DNA of 64,000 bases. Source: Thelephora terrestris (taxonomy: Eukaryota; Basidiomycota; Agaricomycetes; Thelephorales; Thelephoraceae). The stretch spans positions 930,001 through 994,000 of the forward strand of contig WIUZ02000013.1 of NCBI GenBank assembly GCA_015956445.1, written 5' to 3'. Shown piece after piece: positions 1 to 11,966 of this stretch (positions are counted from its first letter, which is position 1; each line of letters begins with the position of its first letter). The translations under genes were made by a program, and so were the position numbers. The notes under the pieces are model-generated. The model was given only the letters and a program-made list of their open reading frames with translations, ran no database searches and was not told the origin of the DNA.

Positions 1-1962
1 GAGGTACTTCGTGGACTATAGAGTAAGGCGTGAAGGAGGACGTGAGATCAGCAAAGAGCACACTATCGACGATTGGGGTGGAGCGGCAACCCAGATTGAT
101 ATACAGCTCCTTTAGAAGAGGCCCGGAGCAACGGAGATGGCTGGAGGCAACAAGAAGGACGTCCGCCTATACAGTCACAGGTTCTAATCCACGAATGAGC
201 GGGATTACCAGGGGAATGGGTCGTCGAGGGCATCGATGGGCCGATTTTTTCTGAAACAAATTTCAATGGGGAGCATTGTGAGTGCTGGATGTAGGTTCGT
301 GTTTTATTGACATTGGTGAAGTCCAACTTGGTCCACAATCAACGAGGATCGGGGAGTGAACGTGTCCCTCCAGCGACGACAGGTGAGTCAACCTGATCGA
401 GCCTTGGTCCGCGTTGTATTTTTCGAAGTAGTCTGGGATGAGCCAGAGAACTTCAGGAGGTACTCGGTTTATTGGTGCGGACGTTTCTTTGAAGACGACG
501 GTGCAGTTCTGACGTGTTCTGCAAGACCTAACACAGTTATGTGAGTTGCCGTGCGCACACTAACAGCGCCGTATCGCATTACTTCACCTCAGAATAGCTC
601 AGGGTCGTGGTAATCCCGTCGGAATCGCGTCTCAGAAGTTCGACTTGGTCCGACGACAGATGCGGGCGAACGTTCCACAGAACGCGATCTCGTGTAGTTT
701 CCTTTTGGTGGCGTGTAATATTCGAGATAGAGAGAGATTTAAACCTGACAGGTTTCATCATAGCCGGAGAGGTAGTCATTGTGGTGCCAGAGAGAGGAGA
801 CTGATGCCGATTGAAGAGACCGCCTCGATCGGTGTGGGTTTCTATCCTCCAGCCGTGTTGCCGATCGCTCGACGGGTTTGCTTGTAACAGTCGATAACTA
901 TCCCAACTGAATACATGTCAAGCCAAACTCAAAGCGAGCGACCCAGGCGGTGATTCAGGTGTATAGTGCGGTCGTACCATGATTGGCGCGGGTTCTCCGG
1001 CCGAGGCGTCCTCGATTGAGGGGGATGTCATTTGTATCTTGCTCACTCGATGGCGCTATTTTCCTCATTCCTTTTGCCCCACCTTTCCCAACAGAGTGCA
1101 CCGTCTGACGGCCTAACAGCCCGCATTCTCTTCAGGTGGAACTTGCCCGATTCTCAACACCCAGCTTTTGCCAAGGTTGACGGGTTTTGACGCATGATGG
1201 AAGGAGAAATTGTAGCAGAGTTGACCAAGGCTGGGGAAGTCTTGTGCGTATTCCTCCGTTCCCCCTCCTCCGGTGGTCCTTGGTTTAACGCCTTTTCTAG
1301 ATTCATGTCTAAGGTAACTCTCCTAATCTACAGAGGCAGCCGAGGGTAACCCGCATGGAACCACACAGTTACTCCTTGCTTCTGTGCAATGTCTATGGGT
1401 GTACGACTATCTGTTGACAATTGGAGACGAGGTACAGGATCTTTTTTTTTGACCGAGGTGTCGGGTTCTGACCGTTCCGCAGGTACGGTATGCCTGGCAT
1501 GGAAAAAAATCATGGGGTGAGTTTACCTCCGCCTAGCCGAGATATCCAACGATTCACATAATCGCTCGAAAGTATTCGCCTTGTTCATTGCGGTAAGATT
1601 TTCAAGGTGTCTTGAATTGAGACGGGGTTTGACTATGCTTAGAATAGGTATATCTCCGTGGCGTACATCGTCTGGCTCCAGCTCACTATGTTCCATAACT
1701 CACAACTGGTGAGTCCATTTTCACAATGCCGCTGTGGTATTATGCTCACAATATCTCCTGTAGTTGTGCGTTCTCTTTCCTTCCACCACAAACACGCACC
1801 GGTCTGACAATCAGATAGTTGCCAATGGACCAAATGGGTTCCGGTCTTTCAACCAACTACCACCACCGCTCTCGCTCAAATAGCGGTTACGTTGAGGTCG
1901 GATGAATCTTCCGGATAGAATCAGGGTTATACTGAGACTCGAGACGACGGTTTCACCCACAG
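1..1962. other. Gene-poor left edge, no recognisable gene
   Basis: Only short open frames without family resemblance are seen on either strand. The 5' exons of the membrane-protein gene that becomes recognisable at 1963 probably lie somewhere here, but I could not identify them. Stop codons interrupt the frame directly upstream of 1963, so the 5' part may be decayed. Confidence 0.5.
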
Positions 1963-2876
1963 GGTATATGCCATCACTAGGAAAAACAAGCTTATCGGTG
2001 GTATCCTCGCCCTCCAAATCGCTGGTGGGATCGGTTTTGGAATTTTCTCCGTGGTCCGGGCTGGATTGGGCCCAGGTGAGTCGGTCAATCGTTTCCGTCT
2101 ACATGTGGACTTACCGGCTTTCAGTGCAAGCGTTGCCAGACATAAACTTGGATGAGTTCCGGATCTGCGTTTTTAAGCTGTGGAGTCTTGGGGAGCTCAT
2201 CTACTACAATTCGGCGATAGTCTTCGGTACGTTCCCAGACTCAAACCCTCCAACGATCATTCAACCTCAAAAGTACTGATATATCTCACATTTGGCATTT
2301 CCCCGTAACGCGACACTGCAGACATTGTTGTATTCGTTACCATCATAATCACGGCCCGGAGACAAAGGATAAACGGGCACCCAGGAATACCGAGCATCTT
2401 GGATACCGTGGTGCGAGACGCGACAGGGTACTTCATGCTCATCGTTTCGTTCCATTTTTTGTCTGTGGTGTTTGTGCTCGTCGCCCCGGTGGGTGGCACA
2501 TGATACGTTCGAGTGATATCGGTCACATTGTGCTCATCGTGCGTGTATTTTCAGGAGGATATTCAGCTCATTCCCGGGATGTGAGGATGCCAAAGCAGCC
2601 TTCGAGCGACCGATATCGTTATTGACGTGCATCTTTAGGGCAAACACGGTCCTCGTCCCAGTCATGGCGTCACGCCTCATGCTCTCCTTGAAGAAAGCGT
2701 CTGCCGAACCGAAAGCGGTGTGGTCTCTCAAAACCATGACCAATGCAACCTCGGGAGAACTAGCGGAAGATGGGACGATCCGCTTCGCAGCGCGGGTACC
2801 CGGCAGATTCCACGGAAGCGCATTTGCTCCCGCGGCCTCGGACAGGGAGTATATAGAGCTCGATGCCACACCTTGA
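1963..2876 (+). CDS. Multi-pass integral membrane protein (DUF6533/6534-like), 3' part
   Basis: Five consecutive exons close in phase: 1963-2075, 2125-2226, 2322-2488, 2555-2580 and 2639-2876 (stop). They encode hydrophobic helices separated by short loops. The most telling are RVYAITRKNK at the start of one helix, CVFKLWSLGELIYYN, and ARRQRINGHPGI followed by VVRDATGYFMLIVSF. MASRLMLSLKKA precedes a hydrophilic C-terminal tail. This pattern is typical of a large, mostly uncharacterised basidiomycete family of about seven-helix plasma-membrane proteins; the function is unknown. The N-terminal helices were not found upstream and an in-frame stop lies near 1916, so this may be a 5'-decayed gene. 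Family assignment is from remembered motif patterns. Confidence 0.6.
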
Positions 2877-3280
2877 CCATTCTCGAGTTGCGGGTCACGA
2901 CAAGCACCCTCACCCTGCCGTCAATTCCCTGAATTTCCTTTGCACATAGCATAACGCGCCTCCGTTGCGTTCTGGACTTAGATATCATCATCATCGCCAT
3001 TCTGTGTAGCAGATGTCAACACAGCTGGTTCGTTGATTTGGACATGTAGAGTACCGCAAAGAACCCTGCCCCCCACTACAAGCGAAACAACTAGTAGCTG
3101 AGCCAGCATATGCACAAATCAATAGATGATAACGTACGGTAAACTGTTGCTCAGAAGCCACTGTTTGGTGGCTGCTACAACCCCCGGCCAACGCGTTTTT
3201 TCCAGACACGGGAGTCCCTCATCGGTACGCTTACGATGTATTTATTCTCATTGCCACTTACCGTCTCCCTTTGCCCCTAG

Positions 3281-3484
3281 ATGTCCGACTACATCAACGA
3301 GACCATTCCAGACGACGTCTGGAAAATTCGCCTCGCGAAGGAGCCCTGCATTGAGATCCGCGAAGCCGGTTCTATGGCGACCGCCAGCAATCCCTCCCAA
3401 GACGCCGCCATCACTGAGACAGTTCGTTGGTCCATAAATGCCTTGAACCAGGCGGCGAGCATTGGCTCCATCGAGAGTCAATAG
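3281..3484 (+). CDS. Small hypothetical protein
   Basis: A 67-codon ATG-initiated frame with balanced composition, beginning MSDYINETIPDDVW and ending in a stop. No family is recognised. The composition looks more protein-like than the surrounding frames, but there is no further support; it could be one exon of a larger gene or chance. Confidence 0.2.
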   Translation: MSDYINETIPDDVWKIRLAKEPCIEIREAGSMATASNPSQDAAITETVRWSINALNQAASIGSIESQ

Positions 3485-3818
3485 CAGCGTAACTATCTTG
3501 GGTTGGACAGTTTTTCATGGCCGATGGTTGCGTCTTGAATTTGGCTGCCGCGGCACCAGTGACCTCGTTGGAGTTCGCAACGAGTGGCAGCGAGCGATTG
3601 ATGTCCTGTTCGAGCGCGTGCAAATCTGAGAAATTTGCTCGATCGTAACAAACACGGTTGACCTAGTATATTGCGTTACGTCTAGCATGTCCTTTCCTGA
3701 CACCTCAAACGGAGTCCACTCTTCGCTCTGCTCTGTAGGGCCGCAAGGAACGAGGCTAAGCGTGAGCGCCTATGGGATTGGTGTTCAGTGCCATGCAACG
3801 AGACCGCGTCGGCCCTGG

Positions 3819-4715
3819 CTACTTGCCTAATGAATTGTTGCCAGTAACCACCAGCAGACCTGCCGCTACCCGCATCGCAGCCACATTGGAGGATTGGGGA
3901 AACTTGACGCGACGTACCACCATTTGCATAAAGGGCTCCCACGCCCTCTCAAAAGAGAAAGCAACGTACGAGGGCGGCATGTAGCAGGTGCAGCCAAAAT
4001 CGATGACAAAGAGCCTTCCACTGCTGTCGATCATAAAGTTGGAAGGGTGGATGTCGGATGGACACAGCACCAGGCCATCTTTGATCTCGCTGGAGAAATC
4101 AACACTAAGCCCTTGAGGGGCAACCAACTTGCTTGCCACCAGGGCGCGAGAGTGTTAATGCGAGGCACTGAAAGTGAGTGAAAAGCATACCTTGTTTATC
4201 TGATCCTGGAGATGCTGGACTGTGGGGTATACGCGCGTCGACTGACATTCAAGGAAGAAGTCATGACCGATGGGCCCGCCACCGACGGGGCCCGGGGGAG
4301 TGTTCGCAGGCATTCGGAGAGTAAGGAGCCACTCAACGGCGGCAACAACGGCTTTTAGGTCGTCCTCTGCATATTTGCCCGAACTTGACTGACGGCTCTC
4401 GACTGTCACGCCCTCGACGTGTTGCATGACGATGTAGCGACAATTACCGCGCGAGAAGACAAGGTAGACTTCGGGGACGCCCACAACGCCCTCAGGATCG
4501 GCGTTTGCAATCTCGGCAACCTGCTTCTGTGTGCGGGCCTCACCTAAGGTGATCGCGGCCCCGTATTTCACCCAGAATCGAGGCCTGCCTGCGACTTCAA
4601 TGCAGAGACCGTTCTGGCAGTAGCCAGCGTCGTCGCACAATTGGACGATGGTGTCACGGGACGGGACATCTGCGGGGACATCTGCGGCAGAAAGCTCGAT
4701 TCGGTCGTCTGACAT
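3819..4715 (-). CDS. APH/choline-kinase-like phosphotransferase
   Basis: Two exons close exactly in phase: 4715-4191 (175 codons, ATG) and 4127-3819 (102 codons plus stop), giving about 277 residues. Exon 1 carries a lysine-containing N-lobe (FWVKYGAAITLGEA) and a hinge-like segment (RYIVMQHVEGVTVES). Exon 2 carries the catalytic and metal sites of the protein-kinase-like phosphotransferase fold: a SDIHPSNFMID loop (H-x-D-like, with the Asn), then FVIDFG. This is the aminoglycoside phosphotransferase architecture, abundant in fungi, usually with unknown small-molecule or protein substrates. The start was chosen because exon 1 is the first in-frame ATG after upstream stops. It stands alone, transcribed away from the gene-poor 5-7 kb stretch. 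Confidence 0.7.
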
Positions 4716-7592
4716 AGCTAAAACACGTCTCAGTCAAAGCACAGTGTATACAAACGATGGTGATGATTGGATGAACGTACTTATGTAACCAAGCCCCGGT
4801 CCTCCTCGTCGAGGTGGCCTATGGCCGTTTCAATCGATGATCAAGAACTTCAATACTCCGACATCCAACCAGCGAATACAAGTCCAATTCAAGATCGCCA
4901 CAAAGAAAATGGTCAAAGAGTTGACGGTGTGTGGATTGGCGAAAGCTGACGGTTTTTTAGTCCATACCATAGTTCCGTTATATCTCGGAAGCACTCCTCG
5001 CGTGGCGGCAGATCTTCTCCACTCTAGTGACTCGTCCTCACTGAGTAAGTTCTAGCATAACTTGCGTCAAATTTTGCCTCTGCAGCGATAAAAAACACGT
5101 TGCACCCTCTTGTGAACTGAGCTCCTCGATTTTAGGATCTCGGCCCATAATCATGATGAATTTCCCCCGATAACTGCTCGGTGAGGTTATTGGCGAATCA
5201 TACTCGCCTACCAAACATTCTCTCCTGGATTGGCTGTCAGCTGCGAGGCCGTGGGTACGCCCCAGCTTGAGGCGTGTTTTCATGCTGCCGACGTGTAGCA
5301 TGCAGGGGTCTTGGGGCCGTAGCTGAGACACTGCTCATAACACAACGGATCGCCTTAATTTCGCTGTGGCTCCACGGTTACTACTCTCCCTCGTTTCCTC
5401 GGCCCAAGTGTCTGTGTTAAACCCCAGGGCGCCCATCGCTCAATACTCCACAATGAAAGCTGGACACTGATTCAATTTCAATCTGAGAGTTGGACACGTT
5501 CCGTCAAAACACTGATGGATCTACAATCACACCATCTTGAGCCGCGTTATATGCCAGCTGTCGGAAGAGAGGGTGGAACACTCCGCACGATTACATTAGC
5601 ATGCACATACGACGGGTTTTCTACTCCTCGAGATACAGGAACCTCGTTTATAAATAGACAACCATGAATGACAACAGAGGCTAGAGACTCAACCACTGTG
5701 TGGTGTTTGCTTCGATATTTCTACGAGCGGCCAGAAAACGCCTATCGGATAAATCTAGTAATTCACAATTCTCATTTTTTCACCCCAAAAAGATCCACGG
5801 ATACACTGGACGCAAGTCATGATTATGAGAACACACTCGTACTGGAACGAACGGGAAAACATACTTGCGTACGTGCCCAGAGGAATTGGATTGAATCTGC
5901 TGTACTTGGATTGGAACAGCTTGAGATTTGCGAGGTTGCGGGCGGCTGTCGGATAGCGTGAGAAGACCTCCTTCCGAGGAGAAGAATCAGCTTACTGAGG
6001 CGGGGGGCTGAAGAGTACCAAGTCAGGGCGCAAACTCAACCAGGACAGGTGGTCACTTACAGCGATTGGGAAGAGTTTTGTTTAGCCTGAGAAGGCAGGT
6101 TCGCGGAACGAGAGTCCGTGAGTGGACCGTGTTCCATAACTGCTATTTCAAGATCCTCGGGGGCGATGATAGGACCGAAGTACGTCTGGGATTGAGCTTG
6201 TTGCTGGGTTTGAGACTGCTGTACAACGTGATGCTGGGGCAGCGGTGGTTGAGGCTGAGATAGCGCTTGCTTTTCTTGTTGTGCCCTAAGGCTGTTCATG
6301 GAAAGCATTCGCTTGACCTTCTCTGTGACACCGCGTCAATAGCATGAACATAGAGCAAGGAACAGAACCATCGTACGCATAGTCTGAGACATCTTTCGGG
6401 GATTTCTGTGTGGGGATTGGGATTTCGAGTGGAGTGGAGTGGTGGGGATCATCGTCAGTGCGCATGTTGTTTTATACTGTCGCAGAACACGCCCGTGATT
6501 GTGGGTTGAGCATGGTGCAAGGCCATCTATGCCATCGTCCCGGAGTGGCTATCGAAGAATTTCAGAGCCGTAATGAACGCATGGCGACAGGGGGCTCAGT
6601 ATAATGCACGAGCATGGGATCCCATCGCGTCTGGCCCGCGAATGGACTGGCCAAGGTATTGGAAGTCTGTGGCCGGTTGATAGACTGCGAAAGAACACGG
6701 TAGACGGCCTTTAGATATACAACGGAGGTCCAGAGATGGAAAACCAGGCCACGTAGCCGAGAGATAGTGCCGTGTAACCTCACACGGTGACCCGGGGCGA
6801 CCATGTCAATCTAAGGGGCCTGTGGTACTGTGCGTCACAAAGGCATGGCAGGAAACCTTGACACGACGCATGAGCATAGATCCCTAGGCCATTGATTATT
6901 TCGTCCCGACTTGGCTCCACTCGGACGTTCTCCACCTCCCACCACATTCAAAAGCCATGCGTATCCGGTGGAAACGAGCGCTGATGTTTGAATTCGCTAG
7001 AAAAACACGGCAACTCCCAGAATAACAGGAATGAGAAAGATCCCAGGAGTTGGTAAGCGACACGTATCGGGTTCACTGAGGGGCCAGGAAGCCCGATGAC
7101 TGGCCCGCGTGAGAGGAGAATGTACAGGCGCAGAGATTTGGATACGACCGTGCCTCATGGTCGTAGTGGAAGAACTTAGTAAGCGCCTGTGGTACACATG
7201 AGGGTATTGCCTCTGAGTCGATCGCCGGGTCAAGGTCATGCACGCACTCAAAGACGGCGATGATATTGGACCCACTTCCTGGCAGTCTCCAAGGGGAGGG
7301 AGAGGTTTGTTCAATTGATGCACGCTCGTCCGCGCCGGGGTTGGTCTAAACGCCGAATTTTCGACCATGTGAAGGACAAATCCTATCCGCCAGAAGGACT
7401 CGACGATCACGAACTTAAGGCCGCGACCGTGGACAAGGACCGGGGTTTCAACCGACCTGGCCGATGTTTACCACGGTGCCATGTATCCACTTCCGCTGGT
7501 TGTTTTTCGACGAGAAAATGTTCGGAGCGCGGTGCACGTAATCGAGGTCCCCAGTTGCTCGTCAGAGGCCTATCTGTAGGACTTGGAGTGGG
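4716..7592. other. Gene-poor stretch, 2.9 kb
   Basis: No recognisable gene. The only frame with non-random character is on the minus strand at 6308-6057, a glutamine- and proline-rich stretch followed by FGPIIAPEDLEIAV. It may be the last exon of an unidentified protein preceded by an intron ending near 6320, but I cannot name it. Confidence 0.4.
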
Positions 7593-9470
7593 TTGACGCG
7601 CTTAGAAAACGGTTCGGCTTCTGGGCGAAAGAGTCCACCTTGGAGTTTTGGACGATGGGCTCATCTTCCCTCGACATCTAACACCCCTCTCTTCAGCCTC
7701 CTGCCCCCCTGGCCGCCTGCCACTGTCATCGAAATCGACCAGCAGTGGCTCAAGAACCATCCGTACGTTGCGAAAGTTGCTGATCGTCGCCAACCCCGCA
7801 CCTCTATCAACGAGATCTTCGGAGAATCCACGAATCCTCTTCTAGTCAACATCATTATCACGGCCAAGGAAATCGATGAGGACACAGGCCCAGCGACTGC
7901 TAAACAGAGAAAGCAAGATCGCGTTTCGGAGTTTCCACTGCTTCCACTGCATCGTCGTGTGTCTTAGTTTTTTATCCCCTGCTTTCGTGTTCTAAACCCC
8001 GTCAGGTCTTCGCAAAGCGAGAGCAGAAGCAGTTCGCACACGAGAACGGGGACGACTAAGCCATTCCGACACAATCGCGCTTCAATTCCCGTTCATATTT
8101 TCCACCCGGTCTTTCAGCAATTCTCGGATAGGATCAACGACCCCGCGTTCGAGCCTGGTGACGTGAGCGTTATCGCTGCTTCCGAGTTAATGTCCGCAAT
8201 GGAAACGCGCTGTTCAAAAGACGCAGTCCTCTATGCGCCCAAAGAGCTCCTCAAAAACGTGTTGGGCGACAAAGTCGAAGGGCTACCGCCAACAATTAGA
8301 GTCAGTTACTCCGGACGGCGTGGTGCGTAAAAAACTCGGCAATTGTTTCGTTCCCCTCGTCTCTATCGAGCACAAGCAGGGGTTTGATGAAGACTATGAT
8401 CCTTTCGTTCAAGGAGCGTTTTATGTTGAGGAGTTTGATGTCCCGGATGAGGTTTGAAGTCCTTTGAGTGTTACGCGCGTCCACTGACACAGCCGCAGTT
8501 CAGGCCCATCCTCGAGAAGAGTTGCTTCCCTTTTTTCTCCCTTTCCTGCGATGACGCCTTCCTGTCCATCTTTGGCGTCGTCTACACGATCGAGCTGGTT
8601 GCCCAACAACTCACTGACACCAACTATCTCGTAGGGGCCACCTGTTACGAAGACTGTAGGGTCTATCATCTCGCACGAGCCTTCGAGTCGTTATGCCTCG
8701 CTATCTCGACGCTGGATAAATATTACGATCAGGTTTGGAAGGATCGGAACGTCCTCGATCTGGTGGCCAAAGAACCCAATCCCCGCATTTTCCCTTACCC
8801 CACGGGATTTATAGAGTATGGCGTTGAGGCCAATACGGAACCTGTTTGGACCGAATTCGAGTACTCCGGCGCTCCGTCCATGTACTATGCCAACAAACCG
8901 TTCTTCGCTAAAGTCAAGACATCGAACCGAAGGCTGGTGATCAAGTTTGTCTCAAGATACGGCGTGGATGCTCATGAACTCATCGCTGCCGAGGAGATGG
9001 CGCCCCGGCTCTTATACTGTGGCTTGCTGGATGGCAAGGACGACGTCAGAAACAACAGGAGTGACTCGTTGTGCCCGGGGCACCGTCGAGGCCGGCGGCT
9101 TATACGTTGGCCCGATGCGCATGATAGTTATGGATTACATCGAAGGACGTTACATGGGCCTAGCGTCTCCCTTCACAGGGGACACCGTCGCACAGATCGA
9201 GAAAGTCATCCAAACCCTGCACGATGCCCAGCTTGTCTTCGGAGATCTCCGAAATACCAGCCTCATGATGTAGGGATCCAAGGTGTTCCTCGTCAATTTT
9301 GACTGGGCCGGGAAGGCGAACGAGGCGCGATACCCTCGAAACCTCTCGAGAGAGAGGTGGTGGCCGGAAACCCGGAAGAGTCGGAGTTGAGGCCCATCCT
9401 TATGGAGCATGAAAAACTCATGCTTTTTCGGATGCTTCAACGGTTGGGGCTTGGCGATTAACATATGCGT
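7593..9470 (+). pseudogene. Decayed fungal kinase, possibly Crinkler (CRN) type
   Basis: Recognisable pieces lie in order but in changing frames. First comes a segment at 7720-7900 with TSINEIFGES and VNIIITAKEID, resembling the CRN N-terminal region. Next is a variable region from 8090 to 8460 (VSIEHKQGFDEDYDP, with in-frame stops just before). The region at 8495-9050 reads well (FGVVYTIELVAQQL, VIKFVSRYGVDAHEL). After about 9045 the reading shifts: RMIVMDYIEGRYMG and QLVFGDLRNTSLMM continue in another frame, then a stop. VFLVNFDWAGK follows beyond that stop. GDLRxxx and the xVDFDWAG-like motif are the catalytic-loop and metal-binding signatures of this kinase family. With two or more frameshifts and stops it is a pseudogene unless unusual splicing rescues it. 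Confidence 0.6.
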
Positions 9471-9974
9471 TATTACCCTACCCGTTATTAAATTTCGACC
9501 GGAGCGAGCTACTAAGGAAGCGAATGAACCTGTGATGCGTGGACCTGGCTGAATCCTCGTGGAGTGCCAAAAGGCCCCTCAAGTGCGGTCAATTTCTTAA
9601 TCCAGCCTCATTAAAGAACGTCAACACGTCTTAGATGTGTGGTATCTTTTGTGTGACGACCTCATGCTATATCTCATACGCACCCGTCACGATCCCATGG
9701 GATTTGCCTGCTCCTCAGTCTTGTGAGATTCACCGCTTGCGAACGCACGAAACCAAAACCCCTTGCTTCCCGCCGTGAAAGTTCTGTTATCACACCAATC
9801 CATTCTGCATCAGACCAGCATCAATCACTGTCCCCCTTGCCGTCAGAAAATCTTGTGACTCACGAACGATTCAGACGATACGGCAACTCCCGAAACCCAC
9901 CTCCATTCTTAACTTTCACCTTAAACCTGCGACCACCACCCGCCACCACCACCTCCTCACACGCGAAAAGACAT

Positions 9975-10430
9975 ATGGCTCAAGGAAAGGTCAAGGGTTT
10001 GCAAACCTCCAAACAGAAGGCGAGCCGACCGGCTTCTTCTTCAACCACGAAGAAAGGGAAACGGTACGCCGCGCCTAAAAAAGCCGACGCGATAAAAATT
10101 GCTTCCTTAAGAAAGGTGCGGGCGCGAATCTTTTCTCGTCTCCTTCCACCTCGCCTGCCTTTGTGGATGGGTAAAGGGGTCTGTTGGGGGGTTTCGGCTC
10201 TGAACCTCGGTTCGCACAGGACCTCAGCGCAAAAATCAATCGCTCGATCGAAAAACACACCGTCAACATCGCTTCGTCCGGGAAGCTCACGATCATGAAG
10301 AACGTTGGCTCCGAGGACGCAAAGAAAGCCTCGTCCTCTTCGAGGTGAGGGTTCTAGAACCCCGTCATCGCAACGAACGATCTGTTTTGATCGGATGTCG
10401 CACAGATCGTCTGCTTCAAAGACGAAGTAG
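9975..10430 (+). CDS. DUF2462 / UPF0390 small basic nuclear protein
   Basis: Three exons close in phase: 9975-10115, 10220-10344 and 10406-10430, giving 96 residues. It begins MAQGKVKG, continues with a lysine-rich stretch and KKGKRYAAPKKADA, and has the conserved C-terminal helix around INRSIEKHTVNIAS followed by GKLTIMK. This layout matches the conserved eukaryotic DUF2462 family (human C19orf53-like), small, highly basic and probably nuclear or nucleolar; its molecular role is not established. If exon 2 is not spliced, a stop at 10346-10348 ends the protein eight residues earlier with nearly the same sequence, so the exact C-terminus is uncertain. Confidence 0.8.
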
Positions 10431-11966
10431 GCGACCCTCATCCATGCTCATCCCTCCCATTTCAACGCCTTGTTTCACTTCAATCACACCGGCTCCGAGA
10501 CACGCCTTTGCCTGCTCTCATTTCCGTTTCTTACCCATCGGCCGATGCCTCAGGATCTCCGTCAGGCAGAGGCGTTCCCCCACGAATCTTCAACACAAAT
10601 GGGTATACATTCGCCCAACTAAAAACCAGACAGGGTGACGAACGATAAACAATAAATACCGACATTTAACACGGGGGGGTCTCGAGAGACGGAACGCAAA
10701 TATTCCGGTCGGTGATTCTCAAAGCCGAACAGACAACAACAAATGAACCAGTAGCGCCTCCTTTGTGAAGTCACAAAGAAAAATGCCATCAAACGTCCGA
10801 GAAAAGGAGTGGTGAAGGATATCGAGGAGGTGTGCGGGAGTGAAGGGAGCAGCCACGGAAGGATAAGCTTAACGGCGATTAGGGTATGGAGGGGGTATAC
10901 ACGGGTGCGGACAGACTGATGCGATTTGCCTCGTGTCGTCCATTGGAGGCTGTGCGTGGTGAGGTGGAGTATCGGAGGGAGGACAATGGGAGCGGAAGCA
11001 GGGAGCAAAACGAAACACTGGGGTCGGGAGCCGAAGATGAGGGAGAAAGGGAAGGCAAGGGAGTGTGATGGTTGACGAGAGACGCACGGGGAACAACTTG
11101 GAAAGCGAACTGCGAGGCAGATACGGTATCAACGGAACGACGGTGGGGGACCTGAATAGCAAAAGCGATAACAAATCAGACAAGAAGGTCATTACCAAGA
11201 ATCAGTACGAGATGGTATGCGGCTGGTTGGTTGTATATAGGAATGCAGTAAGTTTAGGGGAGGGAATGAATGCGATAGCGGAAGGATGTGAGCCCTGTCG
11301 GTCAAGCGTAAAAGGCAAAGCGGGGGAGTACGCGCGGTCAAACGAAGATTAAGAGTGCGGATCTGTAACAAAAATGGAAACACGCGCATGTGTGGTGTGA
11401 AACACAACTATAATGGACACGAGACCGATGAATAAACGTGCACGGAGGATGTAATACTGACGATGGCGGAATGACGATCAAACTGGGGCTATGAGTGGAA
11501 CGAATGAAACATAGACATACACATGCGCAACGTGGTGGGATGAATAGGAGATGACGTTAACATGAATGGTGTGGGGAAATGATATAATAGGCATCGAACC
11601 AGCTCGAAGTGGGAGAGGGGAGGCGAATATATGAAATATGACGTGGAACGTTGCAAGGCAGAAAGCAAAAAAGACGACATGACGACAGACGATGGTGGAT
11701 CTGGAGAAGGAACATCAAGTGAGGACATGAATGGGAGAGACATGATGATGATGTTAAAAGATGATGACAATGATAAGGGATTAAGGGCGAGGCTGAAAAA
11801 ACCCCGGCTGAAAGAATACGAGCGTTACTATGAGGGGAGCGATAAGTCCAAATCATAACGTGCTTCAAGCTGTCCTGTCCTGATAAGAATTGAAAAACAA
11901 GAATGAAATAGCCAAACCCCAGGGCTGGAAGTCCTTTCGTACCGCTGCCGTCAGCCCACGAGCCAA
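10431..11966. other. Purine-rich intergenic stretch between convergent genes
   Basis: About 1.5 kb between the ends of the DUF2462 gene and the CENP-B-type gene. From about 10800 to 11860 the plus strand is strikingly rich in A and G, with many ggag/gaaa/gatgatga runs, so the minus strand shows long pyrimidine tracts. Open frames here are low-complexity by-products of that bias. No gene or RNA structure is recognised. Confidence 0.5.

Noticed and set aside
1902-2279. Plus-strand frame at 1902-2279 as an independent gene
   Set aside because: It crosses two introns of the membrane-protein gene; only its 3' part is in the genuine reading frame.
10619-11868. Minus-strand frames rich in Ser, Pro, Leu and His
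   Set aside because: They arise from the purine skew of the plus strand and show no start context, exon structure or family similarity.
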